64,000 nt of DNA from Microthyrium microscopicum (Eukaryota > Ascomycota > Dothideomycetes > Microthyriales > Microthyriaceae): NCBI GenBank assembly GCA_010405405.1, contig MU004232.1:2611038-2675037 (forward strand). The letters are read 5' to 3'. How positions within the stretch are numbered: position 1 is the stretch's first letter; the number at the start of each line of letters is the position of its first letter. Of the stretch, positions 1 to 10,852 are shown in pieces. The notes beneath the pieces were generated by a model, which saw only the letters and a program-made list of their open reading frames with translations, had not been told where the DNA came from and did not search any database. Position numbers and translations under genes: made by a program.

Positions 1-165
1 TCCAACAGCCGACTAGGCGAGCGTATTGACGAGGACGCTGTGACGCCTAGCAGCTATTTTGCTGGCCCAGGTAGTCGGTCTGGCAGTGGACGGTCGACGC
101 CGACGGGCACGAAGATGGCCATTCCGGATTTTGTGTTAGGGGTCAGTAAGGAGCGATTGATCTGA
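1..165 (+). CDS. C-terminal end of an unidentified protein (partial)
   Basis: Frame 1 is open from the window edge to a TGA at 163-165 and gives 54 residues. The tail is rich in Ser, Gly and Arg (a GSRSGSGRSTPTGT stretch) and ends in KERLI. It looks like the disordered C-terminus of a longer protein that starts to the left of the window. No family can be recognised from so short a piece. It is called coding because the frame is open to the edge and has low-complexity Ser/Gly composition common in fungal protein tails; a chance frame cannot be excluded. Confidence 0.5.
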   Translation, partial: SNSRLGERIDEDAVTPSSYFAGPGSRSGSGRSTPTGTKMAIPDFVLGVSKERLI

Positions 166-684
166 GCCAAACTATGAAAAATGGGGCTTCAGGATTTTTC
201 TACGTTGGTTTGCATGTTGACGTGTTTGTTATGGGGCGTTTTCTGGATGCATTTATTATTAGGATACCCACGATTTGGCTGATGACTTTTCCCTTTTTTT
301 GAAACAGCGAGGACAATCTCGTAGCATATATTTATTGTATATATCTTAACTTTTATGAGGCGCGATTTAACGGCCGCACAAAGCAACGACTGCAGAATGC
401 AATGAAGACAATTATATACAATTAGACTTTCTAGCATGCTAACAATACTCCAGTGACTGCAGAGCCATGGGCAGTTTCAATTAGTCCAAAAACCAGTCGT
501 TGACTTGGATGAGAACATGATAATTGCCTCAGTACGGACAAGGTTTTAGTCAAACAGCATAACTGTCTATCTTCCCTGGAGGTTCCTGGGACATAAGACC
601 TTTAACTATTTTCCAAAATGGATAGCGAATACGGCTCACTCTTCAAACCGTCATATCGATGCGGTGATGGCCCATCGTTACAGT
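166..684. other. intergenic, convergent 3' ends
   Basis: This 519-bp stretch lies between the end of the partial left gene and the stop of the 2EXR gene on the minus strand. I see only short, non-conserved frames and AT-rich 3'-UTR-like sequence, with no RNA gene. Confidence 0.5.
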
Positions 685-1947
685 TCACCGCACAGCTTTC
701 TCTTTCGCAAGACCATAAATCCCACGGGCCTTGATCAACGACTCCCCAATCTTCACTGATCGCTCACCCTCTGGTAAACATACCGACAGATCTGTTACTT
801 GTTGTTCAAGTAGTTCCCAGAATTGCTCGTTATCCTTTTCTGTCATTGCCATCAACTCAGCCCGCTTGCCTTCGAGAATTTGTTTTTTCGCCTCAATACG
901 ACCAGTCAGCTTCTTCATATTCTTCCTCAACGTAACGAGCTTTGTTCGCCGCGACTTGATCAATTTCCGTCGAACCTTTGGATCAGCCTTATGTTCCAGC
1001 GCCTCCATCTTCTCAGACAGAAATTTGACATCATCCATGGCAGAAGAAAAGTCATGAAGAAGCCTATACGGTCCCGTCACAAATGGCAACGCCTGCCGTA
1101 GCTCAATCAACTCCTCTTTCGACGGACACGCCGGAAACTCGTTCTTGGTAATAGGCGCATGATAGCCCGTGAAGAGGCCAGCTTTCCATATTCCGTCAAC
1201 CTTCTGATAAGTTGCGCGCGAAGAACAGCGTTCCTTCTCCAAGAAGACATTATGCACAACAGTATGCGCATTCTCGAATTGCGCAAGCAGCAAATCCAAT
1301 CGTGGTCGCAAAGGAATGGGCAACTGCGGCCTTGATATCTGCCATGGGCGGCGCCATGGGCGGGAAGTTTCTTGTGGAATTTCGCTCTCCGGGACAAGGG
1401 CAGGGCCAACATCACAAATGGCGTTCCCTAGGATCCAGATATTGCGGATGTGTTTTGCGTTGCTGAGGTTTAGAGGTGGTGCGATTTTGATGGCCTGCGC
1501 TGTGCTGCCGGAAAAGCCATGTTCTGGAGTGCGTGTCATTTGGAAATTGAGAGCTTCTTTGGCTATGAAGCAGTGGGTGGAGTTCCAGCGGAGGTCGAGA
1601 ACGAACCAGGACTTGCGCAGGTATGTGAGCTCAGATTCGGATCGTAAGGTTGGGCCGGCGTTGTGGATTGCGGCGAGGGTTGGGAGGTCGAGCATATCGT
1701 AGATCATCCATCTGAGTTCGAGGGGAAGAGATAGGAAGCGAGGAAATGTTTCTGGAGCGTCCGGTTGCATGATTTTCTGAGGAGGCATTTTGTCTGAATG
1801 AGAAGTTGGGGTTATCGCAGGTTCAGTGGAGGTTCTGCAGTATCCAAAGCAACATAGGTCGCGGCGCGGAAGATTTGGAGTTTGCCGATACCTCATGTTA
1901 TGAATTGCGAGGTGAAGTTGAGAGATTGAGGTAAAACGTGACCCCAT
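685..1947 (-). CDS. 2EXR/F-box-like domain protein
   Basis: A single-exon frame of 420 residues begins at ATG 1947. A second in-frame ATG at 1788 (protein of 367 residues, starting MPPQKIMQ) is an equally good or better start, because the recognisable domain follows it closely. Near residue 69 is FPRFLSLPLELRWMIYDM, the helix-starting motif of fungal 2EXR/F-box-like proteins (F-x-x-L-P-x-E-L-R-x-x-I). Such proteins are often assumed to be SCF-type adaptors, but individual functions are mostly unknown. Residues about 320-385 are Lys/Glu-rich and probably form a coiled coil. The gene is transcribed away from the MFS gene, with about 870 bp between the two start codons. Family membership is fairly sure; function is not. 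Confidence 0.75.
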   Translation of the reverse strand: MGSRFTSISQLHLAIHNMRYRQTPNLPRRDLCCFGYCRTSTEPAITPTSHSDKMPPQKIMQPDAPETFPRFLSLPLELRWMIYDMLDLPTLAAIHNAGPTLRSESELTYLRKSWFVLDLRWNSTHCFIAKEALNFQMTRTPEHGFSGSTAQAIKIAPPLNLSNAKHIRNIWILGNAICDVGPALVPESEIPQETSRPWRRPWQISRPQLPIPLRPRLDLLLAQFENAHTVVHNVFLEKERCSSRATYQKVDGIWKAGLFTGYHAPITKNEFPACPSKEELIELRQALPFVTGPYRLLHDFSSAMDDVKFLSEKMEALEHKADPKVRRKLIKSRRTKLVTLRKNMKKLTGRIEAKKQILEGKRAELMAMTEKDNEQFWELLEQQVTDLSVCLPEGERSVKIGESLIKARGIYGLAKEKAVR

Positions 1948-2817
1948 GCAGTCTCACTTGAGGTAGTGAGGTGACAGTTGCAGGAGGACAGGTGCAGTAG
2001 AGGATTGAATGATGGGAATGATATCAATGCTAATAGAAAATAAGGCTGAGTTGTTGAGGCCTGCTTTGAGCATATATTGATATGCATGTCTCTACTTTCT
2101 AGGCTACCGCGGCGTAGCTGCCTTGAGTAAAAGTAGAGTACAGAAGTAACCCTGTTAAGCTTCATCCATAACCAGACATGAGAATAAGATAACGCTTCTA
2201 ATTCTTAGCTAATTGAGCTTGGTAGAACACTCACTTGTGAATCTCAAGACTTGTTGCTAAATACTCTACAAAACTTCAATGCTCGCAGCGATTGATATAG
2301 AGGAGGTAGGTGCCGCATCTACTGCCAAAGACAATAAACTTTGCTCAAATATTGTGTTTCCTTTTTCGGGGCTCTATTTCCATCGACTTATATTTTTCTG
2401 CGAGAGAACAAGTCCATATAAAACGGAACAGAAATATTTCAACGCTAGCGTACAGTATCCTAAGAGGGAGGTTACACATTCGTCAACACAATGCCTTCCA
2501 AGGCTTGTGGTTATTGTGATGTACAAACCTAATTACTTACTATTATTTGCGAACTGAAATTCGGGAGCGGCCGATGAGGGATAATGAATACCCCACAAAC
2601 TGCAATGACAACCACTAACCCAGTGACTAGTTGCATATATCAATGAAGTTTCTCGGCTTGTGTTCCTTCTTCGAGGTAAGTGTGATAGGTCTGCATGCAC
2701 ATAACTGCCGGGGCCTTGAATCGGTGGATTCAATTGTTCCTGAAGTATTCGTTATGCCCACAAAAATTATGCTTCTTGGAGAGTTTCTAGATAACCTTGT
2801 AGACATTCGTGTTCAAC
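1948..2817. promoter_or_regulatory. divergent intergenic region, 2EXR gene / MFS gene
   Basis: About 870 bp separate the two divergent start codons. No gene or recognisable element is seen. Promoters of both neighbours are expected here, but no clear TATA box or repeat stands out. Confidence 0.4.
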
Positions 2818-4735
2818 ATGCAGCAAGTCGAGGTAAACAATGGTGAAGCCATTGAACTGAACCCTATTTCAGACGAAGCACGACAAAACAAGAGTGCCCA
2901 ACAGTCAATACAGAATGATGATTCAGAAGCATATCCGGAGTCTTCCAAGTTATTCTTCATCTTATCTTCGCTGTGTTTAGCAGTGTTTCTAGTGTCTCTG
3001 GATGAAGGGATAATAACCACGGTAATCACTGCAACTTTATGTCGGAACTACAAGACTTATTTTGTCAATTTAGGCTATTCCAAAGATCACAGACCAGTTC
3101 CAGTCATTGTCTGATGCGGGTTGGTATGCATCATGCTATCTTATCACAGTGAGTGCCAAATTATAGATCTCATGGCGACCCTCTGACAGTATGATTAGAT
3201 GTCCACCTCGCAATTGCTGTTTGGTAAAGTGTTTTCATACTTTCCACTCAAGACCAGCTATGTAGTCTCCATAGGTAAGCATATTCGTTCAGTTTTGCGC
3301 CAATTAACTTACCCATGATGTAGCCATATTTGAGCTCGGCTCGCTGATATGTGGCGTGGCTCCCTCGTCCAGCGCTCTAATCATCGGACGAGCTATTGCG
3401 GGCATAGGAGGCGCTGGAATAATGACAGGAGCTTTCGTCATTATTGCAGTTTCCATTCCTTTGCACAAAAGAGCGGTGTACTTGGGCTTGATCGAAGCTG
3501 TCTTCGCAATTGGATCGGTAGCTGGCCCGTTGCTTGGAGGCGTGTTCACTGATAGTAAACTGACTTGGAGATGGTTTGAATTCTTAACACGCTCATATAC
3601 ACCACGTGCTGATGGAAGTTAGGTGCTTCTTCATCAATTTGCCTTTTGGCGTAATCGCGGCTGCTATCACGCTCTACGCCATCAAAACTAAAGCCTCAAC
3701 ACCCCCGAGTCAGCAGAAGTCTATAATGCAGAAGATCAATAAACTCGACCTTCCTGGACAGTTTCTTCTGCTACTGGCGCTTTTTTGCATTCTCTACTCA
3801 CTGCAGATGGGTGGAGTCGTCTGGCCATGGAACAGTGTCAAGATAATCATCCTTCTGGTGCTTGGAGGTGTCTTCTCACTGGCATACATTGCGTTTGAGA
3901 TATGGAAGGGCAATGATGCTGGATTGCCTCCGAGAATAATAGGCCAGAGAAGTATAGCTTTTGGGGCCATCTTTATGGCCTTTCTAGCTGGGTGCTTGTT
4001 CACATTGATGTACTATGTGAGTCGATAGTAACCTCTCCATGGTTTTGCTTTTACTGATCATGATAATAGATTCCAATTTGGCTCCAGGCTATCAAAGGAG
4101 TTTCCGCTGTTCGCTCTGGCATTCTCAACCTGCCATTTCTGCTTGGCGTCATGGCCACTTCGCTCACCAGTGGCGCTTTAACTTCGTTCGTTGGCTATTA
4201 CAATCCATTCATGATTGCCAGCGGACTGTTCATGGGCTTAGGTGCTGGCCTACTCTTCAGCATCACACCCGATGCCAAAGAAGGCATGTTGATCGGATAC
4301 CAACTTCTTGCAGGCCTAGGAGTCGGCCTAGGCATTCAACAGAGCAACATGGCTGCCATGAGAGTCTTGAGTCCAGAAGACATTCCTGTTGGAGCCGGGA
4401 TTATGCAATTTGCTCTGACTCTTGGTGGTGGTCTCACCGTGGCTATTGCACAGACAGTTTTCCAGAACACCCTCATCTCGCTTATACAGGCTCGAGTTCC
4501 CGAGATTCCGGACGCCGCGAACTTTGTGGTCAATATCGGAGCAACGGAGCTCAAAGCACAGGTAGAGAAACTTGGAGGTCCAGCACTGGTGGTCGAAGTT
4601 TTATTGGCATATAATTCTGCGATTCTAAAAACGTTCCTGTTGGCCACAGTCATGGGCGCTGTTGCTATACTTCCTGCGCTGTCGATGCCATGGATGTCTA
4701 TGAAAAGGCGTAACATGGCTGCAAGTAATACATAG
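2818..4735 (+). CDS. MFS drug/H+ antiporter (DHA14-type, 14 TM)
   Basis: Six exons fit in phase: 2818-3021, 3074-3148, 3199-3274, 3324-3573, 3623-4016 and 4070-4735, giving 554 residues. The frame has a GTG nine bases earlier, but the first ATG is 2818. After a polar N-terminus of about 45 residues comes a membrane segment ending in SLDEGIITT. Then follow [46 protein letters not shown] and [12 protein letters not shown], the ordered motifs of fungal DHA14 efflux pumps, and later [12 protein letters not shown]. Members export drugs, toxins or metabolites across the plasma membrane by proton antiport. The usual LDNTI motif reads LDEGI here. No biosynthetic genes flank it, so the substrate is unknown. 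Intron 4 uses a weak GTTTGA donor, chosen because it restores WRW-C. Confidence 0.9.
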
Positions 4736-4820
4736 CACAAGAATAGAAACTCGTCGTTGTTTCATCAAATCGTTATGTCGTAATATATGCGCGTCGTCTA
4801 ACGACCATCGTCCTCCGAAG

Positions 4821-5479
4821 TTACTTCATGTAAGCAGGCGTTTCTGAGTACGGCCCCGGGTCAGCCATTGCTGTGTCAAACTTTACGTGATGAGTTGAGA
4901 ATAGGATGTTCGCAGGCTCTGCTGTGAAAGAGCCTTTGTCTGAGATGGACTCTTTTGATGAGTCCGAGTCGTCTGGATCTTGAGAACCTAATCGGTCTTG
5001 AACAGTTCTGTTTCTTATTAGCACGGCCTAGATATGAACCAACTTAGAGCTTACTCCATGGCTTTCCAGCAGCTTGTAAACCTCTCAATCATTTCATCCA
5101 ATCGTTGCAGGAAACTTGGCAAATCACGCCGGGCGATTTGCTGCTTCATACTCAATATCCAGCGACCAACAAGAGGTTCGACTGCTTTCTGATAGTCCTG
5201 GCAGAGAGCTCTCGAAAGCTCGACGTATTGCGAGAGTAGGTTTCCAGTCGTGTGCATCGAGACTTGAGAGGAATAATCCAGATCGACACTAGATCTCTTG
5301 ACTTTTCTGATAGTTCTCCAGTACTCAAATGAAGCCAGCTTCAAAACCCCAATCATCGTCTCCAGACGTCTTTGAATCTCCGGGAAAATGTCATGCTGAG
5401 GATATTTGGTGCATAACGTTTGCGTCAAGAGGACCTGCTCTGAGGCTATTCCATGGACTTCCCGCAAGTTTTGCTTCAT
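4821..5479 (-). CDS. hypothetical protein, two exons
   Basis: Exon 1 runs 5479-5055 and exon 2 runs 5007-4821, joined across a 47-nt intron (GTAAG...GCTAATAAGAAACAG) that restores frame. The product is 203 residues. The N-terminal 140 residues are helical in appearance and amphipathic, containing CQDYQKAVEPLVGRW and LQRLDEMIERFTSCW. The C-terminal 60 residues are polar, Ser/Asp-rich and probably disordered. There is no signal peptide or membrane segment. I do not recognise the family. The gene converges on the MFS gene, with only about 85 bp between their stops, and diverges from the aldo/keto reductase gene. Confidence 0.6.
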
Positions 5480-6384
5480 GTTGATGGTTGAGAGAAATCA
5501 GACTCGAGTACTCAGTAGCCAGTTGAGCAAATCCATCAGGTTCCCTCATTCTTTTTATGAGAGAGAAGGTTGCCTACGACTCCGCCCCTCAGCATTCTCG
5601 TAGAGTTTAGATTTGAGGGAACCTTGGTGGCTGAGTCACAGCCGCCCCCAATTTCAACCGACTTACTGAGCCCCCGCCTCTTGTCTCATGAGTCCTCTTC
5701 CATCATAGTTAGGTGTTCTATATTCCCTCTCGTGGACTGAAATGAGCGGTGATAGGGGAATTAGTCTTGTCAAAGACAGGATCTGGGCGTTGTGAGCCGT
5801 GTCTTGGGCGACGTGTCTGGCAAGTCTGGGAGGCTGGGCTGGCTCCACCAACACGACCATCTTCACGAGACAATGAAGCTATCACAGACAGTTTCACATC
5901 ATATGTGTACCCCTCGAACCCTCTTCGCGATTGCGTCCGTGATGGGAGTAGATTACGGGACTAAAGAGTTATGAGGCGTTACGTCATCTATCTTCGCGGT
6001 TGCAATTTGCCGGTGCCGCCCCGCCCGTTTGTTTGTTTTCAGCTTTACAACGCTGGCGCTGTCAACTTGTCATGTACTCTAGTAGAGTAGAAGATATAAA
6101 CGCACACCAGTCCGGTATCGCTCAAGCCGTGTGAATTCAAGCTGCGTGAACATTCTCGGATATAACAGGCGTAGGATTTCCATACATCGCAATTTCGATG
6201 CTTAGATCCCACCATCTCCTACTTCGATCAACAGCGAAATCCATCTCTTTTCTCCATCAGGGCCAAAGTCTCCATTGCAATTCTCGAAAAGGTGCAGCAC
6301 TCACTACTTATCTTATATGACTCGTAATCATCAGGCTGACATTTTCCAGGTCTGATCAGTACAGCAACCCGCAACGCTTCAAGA
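5480..6384. promoter_or_regulatory. divergent intergenic region, hypothetical / aldo-keto reductase
   Basis: About 905 bp lie between divergent start codons. Short overlapping frames on both strands are not convincing. The last 250 bp before ATG 6385 look like a transcribed leader. It contains a possible splice acceptor (ATTTTCCAG just before 6351), so a 5'-UTR intron is possible. Confidence 0.4.
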
Positions 6385-7430
6385 ATGGCAAACATTCACA
6401 CTCCAATTCCAGCTTTGAAGCTCAATGACGGCACATCAATTCCCATGCTGTCTTATGGCACGGGAACTGCTCGATCCAAGCGTGGCAAGGCTGAAGAGGA
6501 AGTTGATAGGGAAATAGTTGATGGCTGCAAACTTGCCATGAAGCTAAACTACACCCATTTCGATTGCGCCGAAAGTATGTTTACAACTCTTAGCTAGTCA
6601 TTCAGATACTAATTGGTGACAAAGGTTATCGCAATGAGGTAGATCTTGGTGTTGCAATCAAAGAAAGCAAAATCGATCCCAAAAATCTCTACATAACCAC
6701 AAAGGTAAGCGTTTACCAGGGAAGAGGAGTTGCGATCTAACAGATGGCAGGTCATGCACAGTGTTGGCGATATTGATTCAGCTATCAAAACTTCACTCAA
6801 AAAGCTACAGCTGCCAAAGGTTGATCTCTATCTCATTCACGCCCCGTACTTTGCGAACGAAGGAAAGGACGAGCAGAAACTCCAAGAAGCATGGAAAGCT
6901 ATGGAGAAAGTTCAAGCCGACGGACTTGCAACTTCAATCGGAGTCAGCAACTTTTTGCCCGCTCATCTTGAAGCGATTATGAAGACCGCGAAGGTGACTC
7001 CAGCATGCAATCAAGTCGAATTCCATCCTTATCTTCCCCGCAAGGATCTAGTCGCTGCCAACAAGAAGTACGGCATCGCTACCGCGGCCTACGGACCACT
7101 ATCCGCGGTCACAAAGGCAGCGCCTGGTCCAGTGGATGATGAGCTGGCATCTCTAGCGAGGAAGTATGCTGTTAGTCCAGCTGAGATCTGCCTTCGATGG
7201 GCGATTGATCAGGATGTCATTGCAATCACCACGAGTGACAAAGAACAGCGTCTCAGCGACTACTTGAGAGTGACCAAGTTTAAGCTGACGCCTGAGGAGA
7301 TTCGCCGCCTTTCGGGTAAGTCAAGACTTTTTGATCTTAGTCCCAACTAACATATTCATCAGAAGAGGGAGACAAGAAACATTTCCGTGGATTCTGGGGA
7401 GCAAAGTTTGCGAGCGACGAGCGTCTCTAG
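6385..7430 (+). CDS. aldo/keto reductase
   Basis: Four exons, 6385-6574, 6625-6704, 6751-7315 and 7363-7430, encode 300 residues. The AKR catalytic tetrad is visible: Asp60 (HFDCAE), Tyr65 (ESYRNE), Lys90 (YITTK) and His120 (DLYLIH). It is followed by GVSNF, NQVEFHPYL and AICLRWAIDQDV. The enzyme should be a cytosolic NAD(P)H-dependent carbonyl reductase with a TIM-barrel fold; the physiological substrate cannot be told. Length matches small fungal AKRs of the xylose-reductase/YDL124W type. The last exon is short and supplies a tail ending FASDERL. The donor after LSG and the acceptor at 7362 are supported by phase and by a CTAAC branch site. Confidence 0.93.
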
Positions 7431-7908
7431 AGTAACAAAATTCCTTTGCGAAAGTGTATACCAACGCAAGTGAGACTTGCGAAATGAGATAGATGTATTT
7501 TCTCAACAACCTGAAAATGAGGTACGCTTTAGATATCCGATGCGGATTATGCCCTGTCGTAAGAAGCGGTGAAAAGTACCGCTATATATGCTTCGTGAAC
7601 CCTCTTGTTCCAACATACAGCATGATGCCAGGTACATCTAGTAGGGCACCAACCACCAGTGCTACCATACACAGTAGTCGCTTGACATTTTGGTGACCAA
7701 TGCGAGATTAGGGACCGATTCGCTATTCCCAATATAGTATTCGCTATATTTCCTACCGAGATATAGATAACTCAAATTGATAGATGATCTAGTAGATCTG
7801 TGCCAAAAAAATGCGCTATCATTTCTTAGGTCTTCCTCATTCGAGATATTGACCAGGCCAAGCGCATCTTCCTCTTCTTGCGCCAGGTACGAAGGAGAGA
7901 CTTGGGAT
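7431..7908. promoter_or_regulatory. intergenic, AKR 3' end / secreted-protein promoter
   Basis: 478 bp in tandem orientation. The part near 7690-7790 is AT-rich with repeated ATAT-containing stretches. No gene or RNA is evident. Confidence 0.4.
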
Positions 7909-8902
7909 ATGCTGCCCACAATCAGCATTGCCTTGGCTCTAGTGGCGACGGCGTCTTGTCAAGGGTATTGGCAACATGGCCCGACTTTTGGCTGGCGAGG
8001 AAGATCCGGCAGTGGAAAGGCTCATATCGTGAAAGCGGAAACGACTTTATGGCCTGGAGAGCCACCAGCTCTGCCAAAGACGAGTAGCGGTCGATATGAA
8101 AGTGCTAGAGTCGCTCTTTGGCCCGGTTTGGACTCTGCGAAAGGGATATTGATACAACCAATTATTGTGGCAACACAGCCAGGCGAATATGCGTAAGTTC
8201 TAATCATTGCTGCATGAAGCTAGACGCATACAAAGTTTCATTCCTCTAATATTCTGCACAGAGGTTGTTCTGGAGAAGGGCGTTGGTGTGTTTTCGCGAG
8301 TTATCTACAAAGCACGCAGAGAATGGGAAGAACTGCCTCAATGAGTCCAAACGACTCCTTAACCATGAAATGTAAGTCAACCCTTTCTCATTATGGCTGA
8401 AATGAAATAAAATCCTGACATGTCTTTCAAGTTGAATACAAGCCCGAGGTCGATGGATACGATCAGCAGTTATTTCTAGCTGGGAAAATGGTCTCACAAA
8501 TCACATCAAGTGAGCTTCTATACCAAACAACTTACTTTGACATAAGCTAACAGAATTTGAAGAGAGCTCAGGCAAATCTCAATCCTTCTATACTGATGTA
8601 GAGTGCCAGCAACAAGTCCATAGCCGGAGTGTTAATGAACACAGTAAGTTTATGGTGTACTCAATTACATCTAGTGCTTATTGTTTACAGAATATACCAA
8701 CACTGTCATCACACTTTCCGAAGCAGATCCCAGCTGGGGAAAGAAGCCTTCAAATCATTTCATGGCTTGTGCGGATTCGATCACAACACCAGATAACGGA
8801 CTGACCTGGAACATTCCCACGATCACTGTCAGCAAGAGTCAGGCGCCTAGTCATTATACGGCAGGCTCTCATCCTCCTGGTCCCATTATATGTCCTTCTT
8901 AG
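7909..8902 (+). CDS. secreted protein of unknown function
   Basis: Five exons (7909-8192, 8262-8371, 8432-8509, 8554-8643 and 8691-8902) give 257 residues. ATG 7909 was chosen because it opens a classical signal peptide (MLPTISIALALVATASC, cleavage near Ala/Cys). The mature part is rich in Trp, Gly and Pro, with ALWPGLDSAKG, EGRWCVFASYLQ, TDVECQQQVHS and a C-terminal PPGPIICPS. It has five cysteines. There are no long hydrophobic segments after the signal and no GPI-type tail. The motif order resembles a family of secreted fungal hypothetical proteins that I recall only loosely; a beta-rich (lectin/glucanase-like) fold is a guess. The four short introns all fall in the same phase (1), except the first (phase 2). 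Confidence 0.75.
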
Positions 8903-9279
8903 CGTTTTTGAATATAATTACATCGACGTTCATATGATCAGATTAATACGTCTAAACAGACAACGGCCTGACAAGATGCATGGCATTCTCCCAACGCCTG
9001 CGATGTCTACCATATACTCTCCTCATTACCTGGTGTTTTGTTTCCCTTCTGATGCTTAAAACTACAGATAATCCAGCCAATACGATGGGAAATAGAGCAT
9101 TCTCTCATTAGTAGCGGTAGTGGGAGCCATCTTCCTTAGTGGGCTTGTGCCATTTATTTCGTCACTCGGTTGACGGACATGTAGCGGAAGATACCACCTA
9201 TGAACAGTCTTGATAGCAAGCAGGTATTCCTCCATTGACGAGGATCTTAGGTAGCCTCTGAAGCTGATAAGGAAATGAG
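8903..9279. other. intergenic, convergent 3' ends
   Basis: 377 bp between the stops of the secreted-protein gene (+) and the following orphan gene (-). Nothing beyond 3'-UTR-like sequence is visible. Confidence 0.4.
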
Positions 9280-10290
9280 TCAAAGCTGGATCAAATCAAA
9301 GTCTTGTTCTCTGAGCTTCTTCTCGCTAGTTTCTCTCCATTCAGTCCAGTAATGAAGTGCCACCTGCCGGATAGTCTGCCTGTCCGCTGGGGAAGTCGTA
9401 TTTACCGGGCCACCAAACCAACGAGTCTCATGTATAATCTTGACCTTGTATCCTGCTACGGCCTCGACCATGCTCACAATCTCTGGCCGATCGGGTATCA
9501 AGTCATTTGTCTCTATGACTGTGCGGGCAAACAGAGTTTTATCCCACGTTTTTGGTTCGAACAAAAATTCGGCGGTTGGTACGTTTTCAAGCAGATGATC
9601 ACAGAAGCGCCTCCAATCAACATGTGCCTCGAGCTCCTTCATCAGAGAGTCGGTGGAAGATCGAGACTTTGCATCGACCGGAAAATTCCATTCGATACCC
9701 GGAATCCTATTTCTGTTTCGAAATAACCTGGCTAGCTGGTCGACTTGGTGTTTCCTGGGATTGCTCACACTGTAACAGGGTAGGTAAAAGTAGTCCGGAG
9801 CATGTAGAGGGCTTCTTCCGGACCTCAAGGCAGCCCGCAGAATTCTAGTAAATAGTTCTTGGTCTTCCAGCATCCATTGTGCGAAAAAATGGTCCCTAAC
9901 CTGCATCAAACGTCTATGATTCCAAGGATAGCCCAAGAACTCTGGAAATCCCATCACACGAGGTATACACCAGAATCTTGGTGTTGAATTGTAATCGTGA
10001 ACAATTTGCACCAGGTCGTGGAAGTTTTCTGGTACTGGCAATGTGATCATATCCGCGTTGTCCTTCCTGCCAACTAATCCCAAGGAGAACGTCATGCGGT
10101 GTGGTGGAACATTCTGTTTGACTTTCCAAATATGGGTTTGCCAATCGCGTTTGGGTTTGGTAGAGCCTTCACCAACCACATTGTCCGCATCCCTTCTGGC
10201 GGTCGTTGACTCCTTCTCGTCGGCATACGGTTTCTGATTGTGGATATCGTCTGGCTCACCTCTAGACTTTGAGGATATCGATTTGTTCAT
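9280..10290 (-). CDS. hypothetical protein, intronless
   Basis: A single frame of 336 residues opens at ATG 10290. The first 50 residues are charged and low in complexity. The rest appears globular and helix-rich, with many aromatic residues (RFWCIPRVMGFPEFLGYPW, PDYFYLPCYSVSNP, VDWRRFCDHLLENVP). The C-terminal part contains a WTEW-centred helix. There is no signal peptide or membrane span. I do not recognise the family; the composition suggests a fungus-restricted conserved protein. It shares a roughly 560-bp divergent promoter region with the SF3B2 gene. Confidence 0.65.
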   Translation of the reverse strand: MNKSISSKSRGEPDDIHNQKPYADEKESTTARRDADNVVGEGSTKPKRDWQTHIWKVKQNVPPHRMTFSLGLVGRKDNADMITLPVPENFHDLVQIVHDYNSTPRFWCIPRVMGFPEFLGYPWNHRRLMQVRDHFFAQWMLEDQELFTRILRAALRSGRSPLHAPDYFYLPCYSVSNPRKHQVDQLARLFRNRNRIPGIEWNFPVDAKSRSSTDSLMKELEAHVDWRRFCDHLLENVPTAEFLFEPKTWDKTLFARTVIETNDLIPDRPEIVSMVEAVAGYKVKIIHETRWFGGPVNTTSPADRQTIRQVALHYWTEWRETSEKKLREQDFDLIQL

Positions 10291-10852
10291 GGCTGGATCA
10301 TATGGCGGATGGTGGGTTCAGGGCGGTGGCACTGGAAAGCGAGTCTGTGCAAAACAGCCAGAGGCGGGTATCGATGTTTGGAGAGAAATCCTGAATCGAA
10401 CACCGGAAAAAAATGGAAGTAGGAAGCTGAGGTAAGTTGTAAAGCACGTGCGATAAATCAGCTCAATATTTGATGTGTAGCAAGAGTTAGGGACCTAGTG
10501 TAGTAGTTTTCACGAGGGAGGGCTTATAAGGCTGCCAAGGCAAGGCTGATATGTTACAGCCAATGGTCTGCTGACTAAGTGGCTAGTGCTAAGGACCTTT
10601 TATCCTCAAACTCAAGCTGCTCATGAGAATCCCGTGCACTATTGCCTGAATCATCCATCGACTCTTCTACACGTGTCGCGACATTCATCACATCACTTCT
10701 CTGCTTGTTTGAAGGTATCTGGAACCATCTGGCATACCTCGGATTAGTCTCAGAAGTCACACAGGTAATCGGCACCTATAGAGCTTCATAACTGTTGTGG
10801 ATGCGCCAGCTTCCTCCAGCATAGCAGGTCCAGATCCGACCTTTAAGTTATC
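10291..10852. promoter_or_regulatory. divergent intergenic region, orphan / SF3B2
   Basis: 562 bp between divergent start codons. No convincing frame or RNA gene; one GTTCGATTC-like box near 10390 lacks a matching tRNA A box. Confidence 0.4.

Noticed and set aside
3056-3073. TTATTTTGTCAATTTAG in MFS intron 1 resembles the inverted MITE core
   Set aside because: The match covers only about 9 bases at an ordinary acceptor, and the intron is of normal length (52 nt).
10385-10405. GTTCGATTC-like tRNA B box on the minus strand
   Set aside because: No A box or cloverleaf pairing was found at the right distance.
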